The notes: a model not told the origin generated them from the sequence alone. A stretch of 64,000 bases of DNA from Actinoallomurus iriomotensis (GCF_030269445.1 NZ_BSTJ01000008.1:124001-188000); one strand, 5' to 3'; numbered from the stretch's first letter, positions 8,182 to 16,710 are shown. Program-made: numbers and translations.

Positions 8182-8883
8182 ATGAACGCGAGCCGTACGG
8201 CACGGGAACGGGTGCGCGCCGAGCTCATGGCGGAGATCACCGACATCGCCCGCAAGCACCTGGCCAAGGACGGCGCGGCGGGGCTGTCCCTGCGGGCCGT
8301 CGCCCGCGAGATGGGGATGGTCTCCTCGGCGATCTACCGCTACTACCCGAGCCGCGACGATCTGCTGACCGCCCTGATCATCGACGGCTACAACGCCGCG
8401 GGCGGGGCGGTGAGGGAGGCCGAGGCCGCCCGCGACCGGGCGGACTTCATGGGGCGCTGGCTCGCGCTCTGCCACGGCCTGCGCGGCTGGGCCCTCGCGC
8501 ATCCCCACGAGTACGCGCTGCTGTACGGCTCGCCCGTGCCCGGCTACCGCGCGCCGGAGGACACCATCGCCCCGGCGTCGACGTCCGCGGAGGTCTTCGG
8601 CCGGCTGGTCGGCGACGCCTTCCGCGCGGGCGTGCTGGACCCACCGGGCGGCTACCCGCCGGTGCCGGAGTCGATGGCCGCCGACGCCGCCAGGATCAGG
8701 GACGCGATCATGCCCGGCGTTCCCGGCGACGTCATCGCCCGCGCGGCCACCGTCTGGCCGGGGCTGTTCGGCGCGGTCAGCTTCGAGCTGTTCGGGCAGT
8801 ACGCGAACGTCGTCTCCGACCTGACCGCGGTCTTCGACTACGCGATGCGGGGCCTGGGCCGGTCCATCGGCCTGCCGGAGTAG
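8182..8883 (+). CDS. TetR-family regulator with WHG-type C-terminal domain
   Basis: Start ATG 8182 (after TCGAGGG) gives 233 residues. The N-terminal HTH is clear: SLRAVAREMGMVSSAIYRYYPSRDDLL (about 36-62). The C-terminal part contains the RDRADFMGRWLALCHGLRGW stretch (about 83-102) and a tail like the WHG-domain TetR subfamily. The target is unknown. A divergent partner is absent, and the gene ends at a shared bidirectional terminator with the sedolisin gene. Confidence 0.88.
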   Translation: MNASRTARERVRAELMAEITDIARKHLAKDGAAGLSLRAVAREMGMVSSAIYRYYPSRDDLLTALIIDGYNAAGGAVREAEAARDRADFMGRWLALCHGLRGWALAHPHEYALLYGSPVPGYRAPEDTIAPASTSAEVFGRLVGDAFRAGVLDPPGGYPPVPESMAADAARIRDAIMPGVPGDVIARAATVWPGLFGAVSFELFGQYANVVSDLTAVFDYAMRGLGRSIGLPE

Positions 8884-8900
8884 AACCGGAACAGAAAAGG

Positions 8901-8938
8901 CGCGGGGCCGGGTGCGATGAGTCGCACCCGGCCCCGCG
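8901..8938. terminator. Bidirectional terminator between tetR and the sedolisin gene
   Basis: A perfect 17-bp inverted repeat (8901-8917 and 8922-8938, CGCGGGGCCGGGTGCGA and complement) has a TGAG loop and sits between two convergent stop codons. An AAAA run precedes it on the plus strand, which reads as a U-tract for the minus-strand transcript. Confidence 0.9.
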
Positions 8939-8958
8939 TCCTTCGTACGGGTCGTGCC

Positions 8959-10974
8959 CTACCTGAAGGACCGCAGGTACGCGGCGGTCGGGCTGCCCAC
9001 ACCGGTGCCTCGGTCATAGCCGGGGACGGCGCTCAGGGCGTCCTGCGCCGGAATGCCCTTGTTCCCGGAGGTGACGAGGATGTACTTCAGCGGACCGGTC
9101 GCCGCGTACGGGTCGGTGTAGTTCGTCCGGACGTACGCGACCGGGTTGTTCTTGCCGAGCGGCGTGTCGGTCACGTCGTGGTACGCCTTCGTGCCCGCCC
9201 GCAGGTAGATCGCCGGGTTGGCGAAGCCGATCGGCAGCCGGCCCTGGGCCTGCTGAGCCAGCGCCTGCAGACCGGCGATGACCGGGCAGGAGAGGCTCGT
9301 GCCGCCGACGCGGCTCTCGGTGTAACCGAACGAGCCGTCCGGACGCTGGTTCCACTCCGGGTACCGGACGCCGGTGCCGGAGTCGCCCACCGCGGAGATG
9401 TCCGGGATGGTACGCATCGGCTGCTTGGCGGTCGTACCGTCCGGCAGCGCGGTGCTCTGCGACCTGGGCACGGCGCCGCGCTGGTAGCCCGGCTGGGTGA
9501 ACAGGTCGCTCGTACCGCCACCGCCACCGGCGGAGTAGGTCGTCGGGTAGCTGCCGGGCGGCGGGTAGCTCCAGCTCTTGCCGTCCGCCGCGAGGTTGTC
9601 GTACTGGACGTTCCAGTGCGTCTCGAACTCGTAGTTGTCGCTCTTGCCGACCGCGAGGGTCGTACCGCCGACCGCGGTCACCCACGGGTCGGAGACGGGC
9701 AGGTCGGCCTGGCGCCTCGTCGAGCCGGCGTCGCCGTACCGGGCCTGGCACGGGGTGCCGGGCACCTCGTAGCCGCAGTCACCGGTGGAGAAGTAGAAGC
9801 CGATGCCCTCGATCGCACCCTGCTTGAAGATGGACTCTTCGGCCTGGATCATCGCCTGGGTGTAGTGCTCCGCCAGGTCGCCCCACGAGTTGCTGACGAT
9901 GTCGGCGAGGTGGTTGTCGACGATGTTCGCGAGCGCGTCGTCGAGGCCGTCGGCGCAGTTCTGGGCGCCGACGTACACGACGTTGGCCTTGGGCGCCAGG
10001 TCGTGCACGGCGGTGACGTCCAGCGCCTCCTCGCCGTACCAGCCGGCCGCGCCGCACTCGTCGACGAGGTCGAAGGTCGGCGGCAGCACCTCACGGTACT
10101 GGCCCTTGGCGAACGCCGGGCTGCCGTACTTCTTGGCGAACTGGTTGGAGACCTCTTCCATCTTCGGCGCGGCGTAGGCGTCGACGATCGCGACCGTCGC
10201 GCCCTTGCCGGTCAGCCCGCTCGCGGTCGAGCCGTACGCGCCGCGCAGCTGCTGGGGGAGGAGACCGCACATCGCCCGCGACTGGTGCTTGCCGTACGCG
10301 GTCGGCTTGTCCGTCGCGACCTTCTCGTTCCAGTACTTGGCGCAGGGCTCGGCGACGTTGTAGTTCGGCTCCGGCGGCGGCAGCGTGTCGTCGTGCGTGC
10401 GCAGGTGCTTGCCGGTGTCCAGCCCGGTCACCGTGAGAACCGAGGACGCCAGCGCATCGGGCACCGTGGCGTTGCTCTCCGGCGCGCGGGCGACCGTGCC
10501 CTGAGCCGCGTAGTCGCGGAACTCGGTGCCGAACGCCTTCGTCGCCTTGTCCACGTGACCGGTCACGTGGAGGTAGTGGCTGTTCGAGCCGGCGAGGTCG
10601 ACGTACAGGCCCGAGCTGCGGATCCACGAGGTGACAGCGTCGATCTGCTGCCGGCTCGCCCCGAAGCGCTGGTTGAACTGCTGCGGGGTGAGGTACTTGC
10701 CGTACAGCGCGTTACCCGGAGTGGAGACGGCCAGGGCGTACGCGTCGAGTCCCTTGGGGTCGCGGCCGGTAAGCCAGACCTTGACGTCGACTCGCTGATT
10801 GCTGTCGGTCTTGCCGCGGTCGACAGAGGAGGAAGCCCAGGTCGGCTTGGTCCCCGCCACCGTGTGCCGGTCGCTCGCCTGCGCTGTGCCGGTAGCCGCG
10901 AAGGTCGCCGCGACGAGCGGCAGAGCCACGGCTGCGGCTGTCAGAGCGCGACGGCGTCGTCCGTCTCGTGACAT
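8959..10974 (-). CDS. Secreted S53 serine-carboxyl peptidase (sedolisin/pseudomonalisin)
   Basis: The 671-residue precursor has a Sec signal peptide (basic MSRDGRRRR, hydrophobic core to about residue 26, cut near AQAS). A pro-kumamolisin activation domain follows at about 45-185, then the catalytic domain. The Glu/Asp pair of the S53 triad is in GEEALDVTAVHD (about 312-323) and the nucleophile Ser is in GGTSLSCP (about 556-563). SNSWG (about 365) and FSTGDCG (about 393) are family landmarks. The C-terminal GVGSPT region is part of the calcium site. Mature enzymes act at acidic pH outside the cell. ATG 10974 is the only start that includes the signal peptide. It is a single-gene unit with its own long upstream region and terminator. 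Confidence 0.93.
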   Translation of the reverse strand: MSRDGRRRRALTAAAVALPLVAATFAATGTAQASDRHTVAGTKPTWASSSVDRGKTDSNQRVDVKVWLTGRDPKGLDAYALAVSTPGNALYGKYLTPQQFNQRFGASRQQIDAVTSWIRSSGLYVDLAGSNSHYLHVTGHVDKATKAFGTEFRDYAAQGTVARAPESNATVPDALASSVLTVTGLDTGKHLRTHDDTLPPPEPNYNVAEPCAKYWNEKVATDKPTAYGKHQSRAMCGLLPQQLRGAYGSTASGLTGKGATVAIVDAYAAPKMEEVSNQFAKKYGSPAFAKGQYREVLPPTFDLVDECGAAGWYGEEALDVTAVHDLAPKANVVYVGAQNCADGLDDALANIVDNHLADIVSNSWGDLAEHYTQAMIQAEESIFKQGAIEGIGFYFSTGDCGYEVPGTPCQARYGDAGSTRRQADLPVSDPWVTAVGGTTLAVGKSDNYEFETHWNVQYDNLAADGKSWSYPPPGSYPTTYSAGGGGGTSDLFTQPGYQRGAVPRSQSTALPDGTTAKQPMRTIPDISAVGDSGTGVRYPEWNQRPDGSFGYTESRVGGTSLSCPVIAGLQALAQQAQGRLPIGFANPAIYLRAGTKAYHDVTDTPLGKNNPVAYVRTNYTDPYAATGPLKYILVTSGNKGIPAQDALSAVPGYDRGTGVGSPTAAYLRSFR

Positions 10975-11168
10975 CCACCAGTCCTTTCGTCAGCGGCGCG
11001 TAAGGCCGCGACGAGAGGATTTCGGTGCTCCTATGGTGAAGCAATAGTCGTTATGAAAAAGATGCAAAAATCGGGAACTTAGGGCCAGAAGTGGACATCT
11101 CGGTGTGAGCTTCCGCACGGAACGACCGGGTCATTTTTCCGTCATATCGATTGACGGCAGAGGAGAAA

Positions 11169-11212
11169 CGGTTCACGCCGCCACGGCCCCGGGGGCGCGG
11201 CGGCGTGAACCG
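11169..11212 (-). terminator. Terminator of the tetR-diiron-SDR operon
   Basis: A perfect 14-bp stem (CGGTTCACGCCGCC at 11169-11182, complement at 11199-11212) with a 16-base loop lies 20 bases beyond the SDR stop codon on the minus strand. Confidence 0.8.
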
Positions 11213-11231
11213 GGTACGAAAAGGCCTTCCT

Positions 11232-12065
11232 TCAGCCGTTCGGCTTGTCGGTGACCGTCGAACCGAGGCGACCGAGGCTGCGGCCCGCGATCCGTACGGC
11301 GCCCTCCGGGGACAGGCGTACGCCGCGCCAGGCCGCGCGGGCCGAGGCCGGGGCGACGATCATGGCCTGGTTCTTCTCCACGCCGCGCAGCACGTCGCGG
11401 GCCAGCGCCTCGGGGGTGTAGAGGCGTCGTTGCACCTTCAGTGCCGCCTCTCGGGCATGGGTTCCCGCCTCAGTGGCCGGCAGGTCCGGGTTGGCGTTGT
11501 CGAGCAGGGGGGTGTCCACGAAGCCGGGGCACACCACGCTCACCCGTACGCCCCTCGGCGCCGCCTCGGCGCGGAGGGCGAGGCTCAGGCCGACCACCGC
11601 GTGCTTGGTCGTGGTGTACGGCAGCATCAGCGGCGCCGGCACCAGGCCCGCGAGCGAGGCGGTGTTCACGATGTGCCCGTGTCCCTGCTCCAGCAGGATC
11701 GGGTACGCCGCGTGCACCCCGTGGATGACGCCGCGCAGGTTCACATCGAGGGTCTTGTTCCAGTGGTCGAGGGTGAGCTCGTCGGTACGGCCGCCGACCG
11801 CGATGCCGGCGTTGTTGAAGACCAGGTCGAGCCGGCCGTGCCGTTCGGCGACGTCCCGGTACAGCGCGGCGACCTGCTCGGCGTCGGTGACGTCGAGCGC
11901 GGCGGCCTCGGCCGTGCCCCGCTCGGACAGGCGGGCGGCGACGCTCTCCGCGCGTTCCTTGTCGAGGTCGGCGACGACGACGCTGTCGCCGCGCAGGACG
12001 AGACCGGTCGCGATGGCACGGCCGATGCCGGAGGCGCCACCGGTGATGACGGCGATGCGGGTCAC
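11232..12065 (-). CDS. Short-chain dehydrogenase/reductase, last gene of the diiron operon
   Basis: A 277-residue classical SDR. The cofactor motif TGGASGIG is at residues 8-15, DVTD at about 62, NNAG at about 86 and the catalytic YTTTK at about 152. The start is GTG 12065, overlapping the TGA of the diiron oxygenase (GTGA), so translation is coupled. The basic residue and Asp after strand 2 (VADLDKER) suggest NAD(H) preference. The C-terminal extension (about residues 225-277) is longer than the SDR core, as in SDRs that act on lipophilic substrates. From context it oxidises or reduces the product or substrate of the AurF-like enzyme. The chemistry is not known. Confidence 0.9.
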   Translation of the reverse strand: MTRIAVITGGASGIGRAIATGLVLRGDSVVVADLDKERAESVAARLSERGTAEAAALDVTDAEQVAALYRDVAERHGRLDLVFNNAGIAVGGRTDELTLDHWNKTLDVNLRGVIHGVHAAYPILLEQGHGHIVNTASLAGLVPAPLMLPYTTTKHAVVGLSLALRAEAAPRGVRVSVVCPGFVDTPLLDNANPDLPATEAGTHAREAALKVQRRLYTPEALARDVLRGVEKNQAMIVAPASARAAWRGVRLSPEGAVRIAGRSLGRLGSTVTDKPNG

Positions 12066-13069
12066 TTGGCCGCCTTCCCGGTCTTCTGCGCCTTCTTCTG
12101 CGGCTCGTCCCAGAGGCCGACGGCCTGCCAGAGCCGGCGGCTGAAGCCGTCGACCATGCCGATCTCGGCGGCGAGATCGCGGACCTTGGCGACGCAGTTC
12201 TTCATCTCGCCGTTCCAGGCGTCGTTCTTGCTGTACGCCTCGCGGATGACGTCCTTGGGGATGTTGAAGTGGCGGACCATCGTGCCGGGCGGCGCGAGCA
12301 TGATGCGCGCCATCAGGCCGAGGATCAGCGGGGACAGCACGCTGAGCGCCTTCCGCCGTACCGGGTTGATGCGCGGCACCCGGTGCTTGAGGTAGTGCCG
12401 GGCGAAGGAGATGTGCCGCGCCTCCTCCGCGATGTGGATGCGCAGGATCTTCTCCTGGAGCGGGTGCTTGACCTGGCCGCCCTTGATCGTCTGCCGCTGG
12501 AAGTAGTCGATCGGATCCTCGCCGCCGAGCACGAACACGAAGAACAGCTCGGTGGAGATCCGGGGGATGTGCGGCGCGACCTGCGCGATGATGTCGAGGC
12601 TCCGGGGCATGCCCTTGATCGGCATCTCCGTACGGTTGACGAACTCCTGGAACATCATCGCGTGATGGCATTCCTCGGTCGTCTCGTGCAGGACGTACCG
12701 GAACTCGGGGGAGCCGTTCGGCAGCTTGTACGCGTAGGCGAGCAGGCCGCGCTTCAGCAGGTTCTCGAACTGCAGGCCGATCTTCATCATCGTCGCGACG
12801 CGCCACAGCCCGATCTGCGCCTGGACGTGCTCCGGCTGGCTGCGGTACCACTCCGTGGCGCCGAGCCGGTCGATCGGCGGGAGGATCCAGCGGGGGTCGT
12901 TCGGGTCGACCTTGAAGTCGGGGTCGTCCCAGGGGATGTCGGCGTACGCCTCCCAGTGCTTGTCCACGGAGGCCTTCGACAGCCGCTGGATGACGCCGAC
13001 GTAGGCCTTGCGGTCCGCGACCTTCTCGCGGACTTCCTCGTCCAGCGTCGTGCTCGTCGGGTTGGGCAT
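12062..13069 (-). CDS. AurF-type non-heme diiron oxygenase
   Basis: A 335-residue protein starts at ATG 13069 after GGGGAGTGATC. Carboxylate/His diiron ligands are visible as ETTEECHHAMMF (about 127-138) and EEARHISFARHY (about 212-223), with a further Glu in the helix ISTELFFVF. This is the p-aminobenzoate N-oxygenase (AurF)-like arrangement. Family members N-oxygenate arylamines or hydroxylate lipids. In lipid-rich actinobacteria many copies sit beside SDRs and TetRs with unknown substrates. Here the TetR stop is 2 bp upstream and the SDR start overlaps its stop, giving a compact tetR-diiron-SDR operon. It should be cytoplasmic and need an electron donor that is not encoded nearby. Confidence 0.85.
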   Translation of the reverse strand: MPNPTSTTLDEEVREKVADRKAYVGVIQRLSKASVDKHWEAYADIPWDDPDFKVDPNDPRWILPPIDRLGATEWYRSQPEHVQAQIGLWRVATMMKIGLQFENLLKRGLLAYAYKLPNGSPEFRYVLHETTEECHHAMMFQEFVNRTEMPIKGMPRSLDIIAQVAPHIPRISTELFFVFVLGGEDPIDYFQRQTIKGGQVKHPLQEKILRIHIAEEARHISFARHYLKHRVPRINPVRRKALSVLSPLILGLMARIMLAPPGTMVRHFNIPKDVIREAYSKNDAWNGEMKNCVAKVRDLAAEIGMVDGFSRRLWQAVGLWDEPQKKAQKTGKAAK

Positions 13070-13071
13070 GA

Positions 13072-13722
13072 TCACTCCCCTGTTTCGGCCGGAATGAGCA
13101 GACGGGCGAAGCTCTTGAGCTGTGTCAGTACGGCCGCCTGGTGTCCGTGGGCGTCGTCGTCCAGGGAGTTCTGCAGCGTCAGGCCGATCAGCGTGGCGAA
13201 CAGGGTGCGGATCACCGTGCTCGCCGCCTCGGGGTCCAGCGACGTGGGGAACAGCCGGTGGAACGTCTCCAGGATCACCTGCACCACGCGCTCGTTGATG
13301 TCGAGGCTGAGCCCCCGCAGGGTCTCGTCGGTCCGCGCGGCCATGGCGAGTTCCATGAGCGCGAGCGAGGGCGCCTGCCGGAAGGTGTCCCAGAGCAGGT
13401 CGAGCGCCCCTTCGACGTTGCGGCGGTCGTCGGGCAGGTCGGCGAACGCACGCTCGTACGCGAGGCGCTGCCGTTCGAGGAGATGTTCGAGGGCGGCGGC
13501 GACGAGCAGCATCTTGGTGGGGTAGTGGTGCTGCTGCGCTCCGCGCGACACACCCGCGCGCCGGGCGACCTCGGTGGTCGACGTACCCGACCAGCCGAGC
13601 TCGGCGAGACACTCCATGGTGGCGTCGAGCAGGCGTCCCTGGGTCTCGGCTCGCCGCTCCTCCTGCGTACGGGAGGCCGCGTGCCGGTGGTGGCCGTGGC
13701 GACGGCGACTGCTGACTGACAC
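13072..13722 (-). CDS. TetR-family repressor heading the diiron operon
   Basis: Start GTG 13722 gives 216 residues. An in-frame upstream start at 13803 would run through the operator palindrome, so it is rejected. The basic N-terminus rich in His and Arg is followed by the HTH STTEVARRAGVSRGAQQHHYPTKMLLV (about 45-70). The recognition helix is unusual in having QQHHY instead of the common xxYYHF, as in a subset of lipid-related TetRs. The gene is the promoter-proximal member of the operon and lies 24 bp from a 28-bp operator, so autoregulation is likely. Confidence 0.85.
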   Translation of the reverse strand: MSVSSRRRHGHHRHAASRTQEERRAETQGRLLDATMECLAELGWSGTSTTEVARRAGVSRGAQQHHYPTKMLLVAAALEHLLERQRLAYERAFADLPDDRRNVEGALDLLWDTFRQAPSLALMELAMAARTDETLRGLSLDINERVVQVILETFHRLFPTSLDPEAASTVIRTLFATLIGLTLQNSLDDDAHGHQAAVLTQLKSFARLLIPAETGE

Positions 13723-13745
13723 GCCTTCGACGGTAGGCGCGACAA

Positions 13746-13773
13746 AACATGCAATCAAGCCTGCTTGTATGTT
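13746..13773. promoter_or_regulatory. TetR operator upstream of the diiron operon
   Basis: A 28-base imperfect palindrome begins AACATGCAATCAAGC and ends GCTTGTATGTT. It matches its own complement at most positions and is the only AT-rich island in the region. It lies just upstream of the tetR start. Confidence 0.7.
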
Positions 13774-13823
13774 GCCCGGGTCACAATTGGACGCGGAGTC
13801 CAAGATCCACAGGCCCCCGAGCC

Positions 13824-14558
13824 TCAGCCGTTGGCCAGGGCGCGGTCGAGGAGGGGGAGCAGGCGGTCCCAGTGGCGCTGCAGCCCGGAAGGGTTGAAGG
13901 CGTCGGTGTCGGCCATGGTGAAGCCGTGGACCGTGCCGGGATAGATCTCGGAGGTGTAGTCGATACCCGCGGCGTCCAGGGCCTGGTTCAGCTCGCCGAG
14001 GGCCTCGGGCGTGATATCGGTTTCGGCGTGGCCGAAGTGGACCTGGGCGGTGAGCGTGGAGAGGCCGTCGGGCCCGACGGCACCCACGGGGCCGTGGAAT
14101 CCGGCGACGGCGGCCACCTGGCCGGGGTGGGCTGCGGCGGTGCGTACCGCCAGGAGGCCGCCTATGCAGTAGCCGGTCACCGCGACCGGTCCGGCGCCGA
14201 CCTCGGGCTGGGTGGTGAGGAACCTGAGGTAGGCGTCGGCGTCGCTCAGGATCCGTTCGGTGGTGTGCGCCTCGATCAAGGGCATCAGCTGGGCGAAGAT
14301 CGCGGGCCGGGCCTCCTCTCCGATGTGTTCGGGAAGTTCGATCACCGGTGCCGGGCCGTGCCGGTAGAAGAAGTTGGGGACGAGTACGTAGTACCCGTGC
14401 CCGGCCAGTTCGCGGGCCATCTCCCGCAGTACGGGCCGGATGCCGAAGCCGTCCGCGTACATCAACACCCCTGGGCGCCGGCCGCCACCGTCGGGGAAGG
14501 CGGCGAAGGCGTCGGCCTGGCCGTCGTTGGTGGGAATCCGCACAGTCTTGGTGGGCAT
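13824..14558 (-). CDS. Dienelactone hydrolase family protein
   Basis: A 244-residue alpha/beta hydrolase starts at ATG 14558 with AGGAGAGGTC just upstream. The nucleophile elbow is GYCIGG (about 129-134), so the nucleophile is Cys, as in dienelactone hydrolases. The catalytic His is in GTVHGF (about 208-213), and the Asp is probably in HAETD (about 178-182). DLHs open the lactone ring in chlorocatechol degradation, but most actinobacterial members have broader or unknown esterase roles. No catechol pathway genes are near. The gene is monocistronic, downstream of the diiron operon promoter region on the same strand. Confidence 0.88.
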   Translation of the reverse strand: MPTKTVRIPTNDGQADAFAAFPDGGGRRPGVLMYADGFGIRPVLREMARELAGHGYYVLVPNFFYRHGPAPVIELPEHIGEEARPAIFAQLMPLIEAHTTERILSDADAYLRFLTTQPEVGAGPVAVTGYCIGGLLAVRTAAAHPGQVAAVAGFHGPVGAVGPDGLSTLTAQVHFGHAETDITPEALGELNQALDAAGIDYTSEIYPGTVHGFTMADTDAFNPSGLQRHWDRLLPLLDRALANG

Positions 14559-14971
14559 GACCTCTCCTGTCGTGGTTGATATGTCGAGCCTGTGATCAAC
14601 ACGACGGAGGCGGGGCCCGCGCGACTGCGCGAGATCCTCGATCGAACGGCGGGCCCGCACCGGCCCGTGCGGCGCTCAGGAGGGCACCGGGTCACCAATC
14701 CGTGTGTGGCGCGATGCCGTCCCGGTAATCATCGCCGCACAGCGTAGCCCACCGGAGTCCTCATCGACCTGACCTGGCGCCGACACTCATCGATACCGGT
14801 TCAACGCCGCCCGGCGGCGCGCGAAGCCCTGGGGACAAATCGCGTTATTCGTAATGGCCGGATCGCGCGCAATAAGGAAGACGTTCGAAGCTGTTGATTT
14901 CTCCGCCGAGAACGAATCTTTCGGGCTAGATTCGGTCGCGCTGGAAGCGATTGATAACGATGGGGGCTGCC
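14559..14971. other. Intergenic region between DLH and XRE genes
   Basis: About 410 bases hold the divergent promoters of the dienelactone hydrolase and the XRE regulator. The stretch 14835-14970 is clearly more AT-rich than its surroundings. A short inverted repeat GCCGCCCGGCGGC occurs at about 14806-14818. I see no gene or RNA. Confidence 0.4.
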
Positions 14972-15787
14972 ATGGTGGTCGGCAAAGATCTTGTGAACCC
15001 GAAGTTCTCTCTTTGGCACTTCCTGGCCTGGCAGCTGCGGTACGAGCGCCAGCGACGCGGTCTCTCGCTCAACCAGATGGGGAAAATCATCAGCGCCGCC
15101 CCATCGACCGTCTCCAACATCGAGGCCGGCCGCCGGAAAATCGACGACCGGCAGGCCCGGACCCTCGATCAAACGTGGGAATCCGGTTTTCTCTTCCAGC
15201 TCCTGCTCTGGTACGCCCGCACCGCCCACGACCCGGACTGGTTCCGCCAGTACAGCCACTACGAAGCCAAGGCCCTAGCAATCAAGATCTACCACGGCCA
15301 GGCGATTCCCGGCCCGCTGCAGACCGACGACTACATCCGCGCGCTGCTGGAGAAGAATGATCCGAGAAACTTCGACACGGCGGTGGCCGAACGGATCGCT
15401 CGTAAGGGGGGCATCTTCGGCCGGGAGGATCCGCCGTACCTCTGGGCGCTGATGGACGAGAGCGTCCTGGCCCTTCCCGTGGGCGGCGCGAAGGTCATGA
15501 AGGAGCAGCTGGAGCACCTGCTCCACCTTTCCCGCCTGCCTTACGTGAGCGTGCGGATCGTTCCCACCTCATCTGGGCCTCACCTCGGCATCGACGGTCC
15601 GTTCCAGGTCATCAGCTTGGAGGGGCGGGACGTGGCCTATTCCGGAGCCCAGAACGGTGGCCGCCTGATCGAGGGGACCGGCGAGGTCAAGGAGTTCGCA
15701 GTAAAATTCGATCGTATCGGCGCGAAAGCCGCATCCGAGGATGGCTCACGCGCCATCATCGAGCAGTATCTGGAGAGATACACGTGA
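14972..15787 (+). CDS. XRE-family HTH regulator with DUF5753 C-terminus
   Basis: Start ATG 14972 follows GGGGGCTGCC. ATG 14960 is an alternative adding four residues. The 271-residue protein has an N-terminal XRE helix-turn-helix (LRYERQRRGLSLNQMGKIISAAPSTVSNIEAG, about 16-48, cited as two helices LSLNQMGKII and APSTVSNIE). A DUF5753 ligand or interaction domain occupies about 85-265, with the family-typical IPGPLQTDDYIRALL (about 108-122). Such genes in actinomycetes are almost always coupled to a small DUF397 gene, and one begins here in a GTGA overlap with this stop. They influence development and antibiotic production and have been compared to toxin-antitoxin-like pairs. The target is unknown. 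Confidence 0.9.
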   Translation: MVVGKDLVNPKFSLWHFLAWQLRYERQRRGLSLNQMGKIISAAPSTVSNIEAGRRKIDDRQARTLDQTWESGFLFQLLLWYARTAHDPDWFRQYSHYEAKALAIKIYHGQAIPGPLQTDDYIRALLEKNDPRNFDTAVAERIARKGGIFGREDPPYLWALMDESVLALPVGGAKVMKEQLEHLLHLSRLPYVSVRIVPTSSGPHLGIDGPFQVISLEGRDVAYSGAQNGGRLIEGTGEVKEFAVKFDRIGAKAASEDGSRAIIEQYLERYT

Positions 15788-15960
15788 TCCCCCAATGGCG
15801 TAAGAGTTCCCGCAGCGGCGGCATCAGTGACCAGGCCTGCGTCGAGGTGGCGCGGGTTTCCGGCGCGACCCGGCTCCGCCGCGACGAGGGCGTGTCCTCC
15901 CCGACCTCCGGGGCGTCCGGCGCGCGGGTCGACGACCTGCGGCAGTCTTCGGATGGCTAG
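15784..15960 (+). CDS. DUF397-type small protein coupled to the XRE gene, C-terminus degenerate
   Basis: The start GTG 15784 overlaps the XRE stop (GTGA), giving 58 residues. The N-terminus IPQWRKSSRSGG, then ISDQACVEVA (residues 2-24), is the DUF397 signature. The usual second half (an RDSKxP strand and a final W-x-x-F) is missing. After CVEVA the protein runs on as VSGATRLRRDEG and ends in Ser/Gly/Ala-rich sequence. The 3' end overlaps the next gene by 8 bases. I infer a truncated or frameshifted DUF397 partner. Confidence 0.75.
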   Translation: MIPQWRKSSRSGGISDQACVEVARVSGATRLRRDEGVSSPTSGASGARVDDLRQSSDG

Positions 15961-16606
15961 GCTCACCGGGCGGCAGATCGCCGACGAGGAACTGCGCGGA
16001 TGGGCCTACCTGCTCGGTGGCCTGCAGACCCGCATCCACACCGGTGACTTCGCGGCCGGGCTCGCGGTCGTCAACGCCATCGGCGCGGCGGCCAAGGAGA
16101 TGAACCACCACCCCGACCTCGACCTGCGCTATCCCCACGTCGACGTCCGTCTGACCAGTCACGACGAGCACGGGGTCACCGACCGCGACGTCCGGCTCGC
16201 CCGCACGATCTCCTCGATCGCGGCCGGCGCGGGCGCGCGGCTGGACTCCGCGAACGTCTCGCGGCTCGAACTCGCCCTCGACACCCCGGCACGCGAGAAG
16301 GTCCTCCCATTCTGGGCGGCGGTGCTGGCGATGGAGCATCGGTCCGAGCCCGAGTTCGGCGACGAGCTGCACGACCCGGCCGACGGCCTGCCGACCGTCT
16401 GGTTCCAGGCGTCCGGTGGCGAGGAACCCCGCCAGCGCTGGCACCCGGACATCTGGGTGGATCTCGCCCAGGTTCAGCCGCGCATCGACGCCGCGCTCGC
16501 CGCCGGCGGCACGCTGGTCAGTGATGAGGAGGCGCCGCGCTTCTGGGTCCTCGCCGACCCCGAGGGCAACCGCGTCTGCCTGTGCACCTCGCAGGACCGC
16601 GACTGA
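15953..16606 (+). CDS. Pterin-4a-carbinolamine dehydratase fused to a VOC/glyoxalase-like domain
   Basis: Start ATG 15953 gives 217 residues and overlaps the DUF397 gene. Residues 1-100 form a 4a-hydroxytetrahydrobiopterin dehydratase domain, with EMNHHPDLDLRYPHVDVRL and LTSHDEHGVTDRDVRLAR (about 46-82). The HHPD and the SHD-x-x-G-V-T are the active-site signatures. Residues about 105-217 form a glyoxalase/VOC half-barrel, with LPFWAAVL, HPDIWVDL and DPEGNRVCLCT near the end, as in DUF-type glyoxalase-like actinobacterial proteins. The dehydratase part recycles or dehydrates a hydroxypterin. The VOC part may bind a substrate or metal. The fusion is known in actinobacteria, but its role is not established. 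Confidence 0.85.
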   Translation: MARLTGRQIADEELRGWAYLLGGLQTRIHTGDFAAGLAVVNAIGAAAKEMNHHPDLDLRYPHVDVRLTSHDEHGVTDRDVRLARTISSIAAGAGARLDSANVSRLELALDTPAREKVLPFWAAVLAMEHRSEPEFGDELHDPADGLPTVWFQASGGEEPRQRWHPDIWVDLAQVQPRIDAALAAGGTLVSDEEAPRFWVLADPEGNRVCLCTSQDRD

Positions 16607-16710
16607 CTCGGACGTACCGGAAGCCGGGCCGTACGGCTCCGGAACGGCGGGGCGGCGCGGTGTCGATAACCTGATGCCCGTCGCCCGACGGGCCCGTTAG
16701 GGTTGTCGCC

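Noticed and set aside
13746-13803. An upstream GTG-type start for the diiron-operon tetR at 13803
   Set aside because: It would place the N-terminus through the operator palindrome and add residues not typical of TetR proteins.
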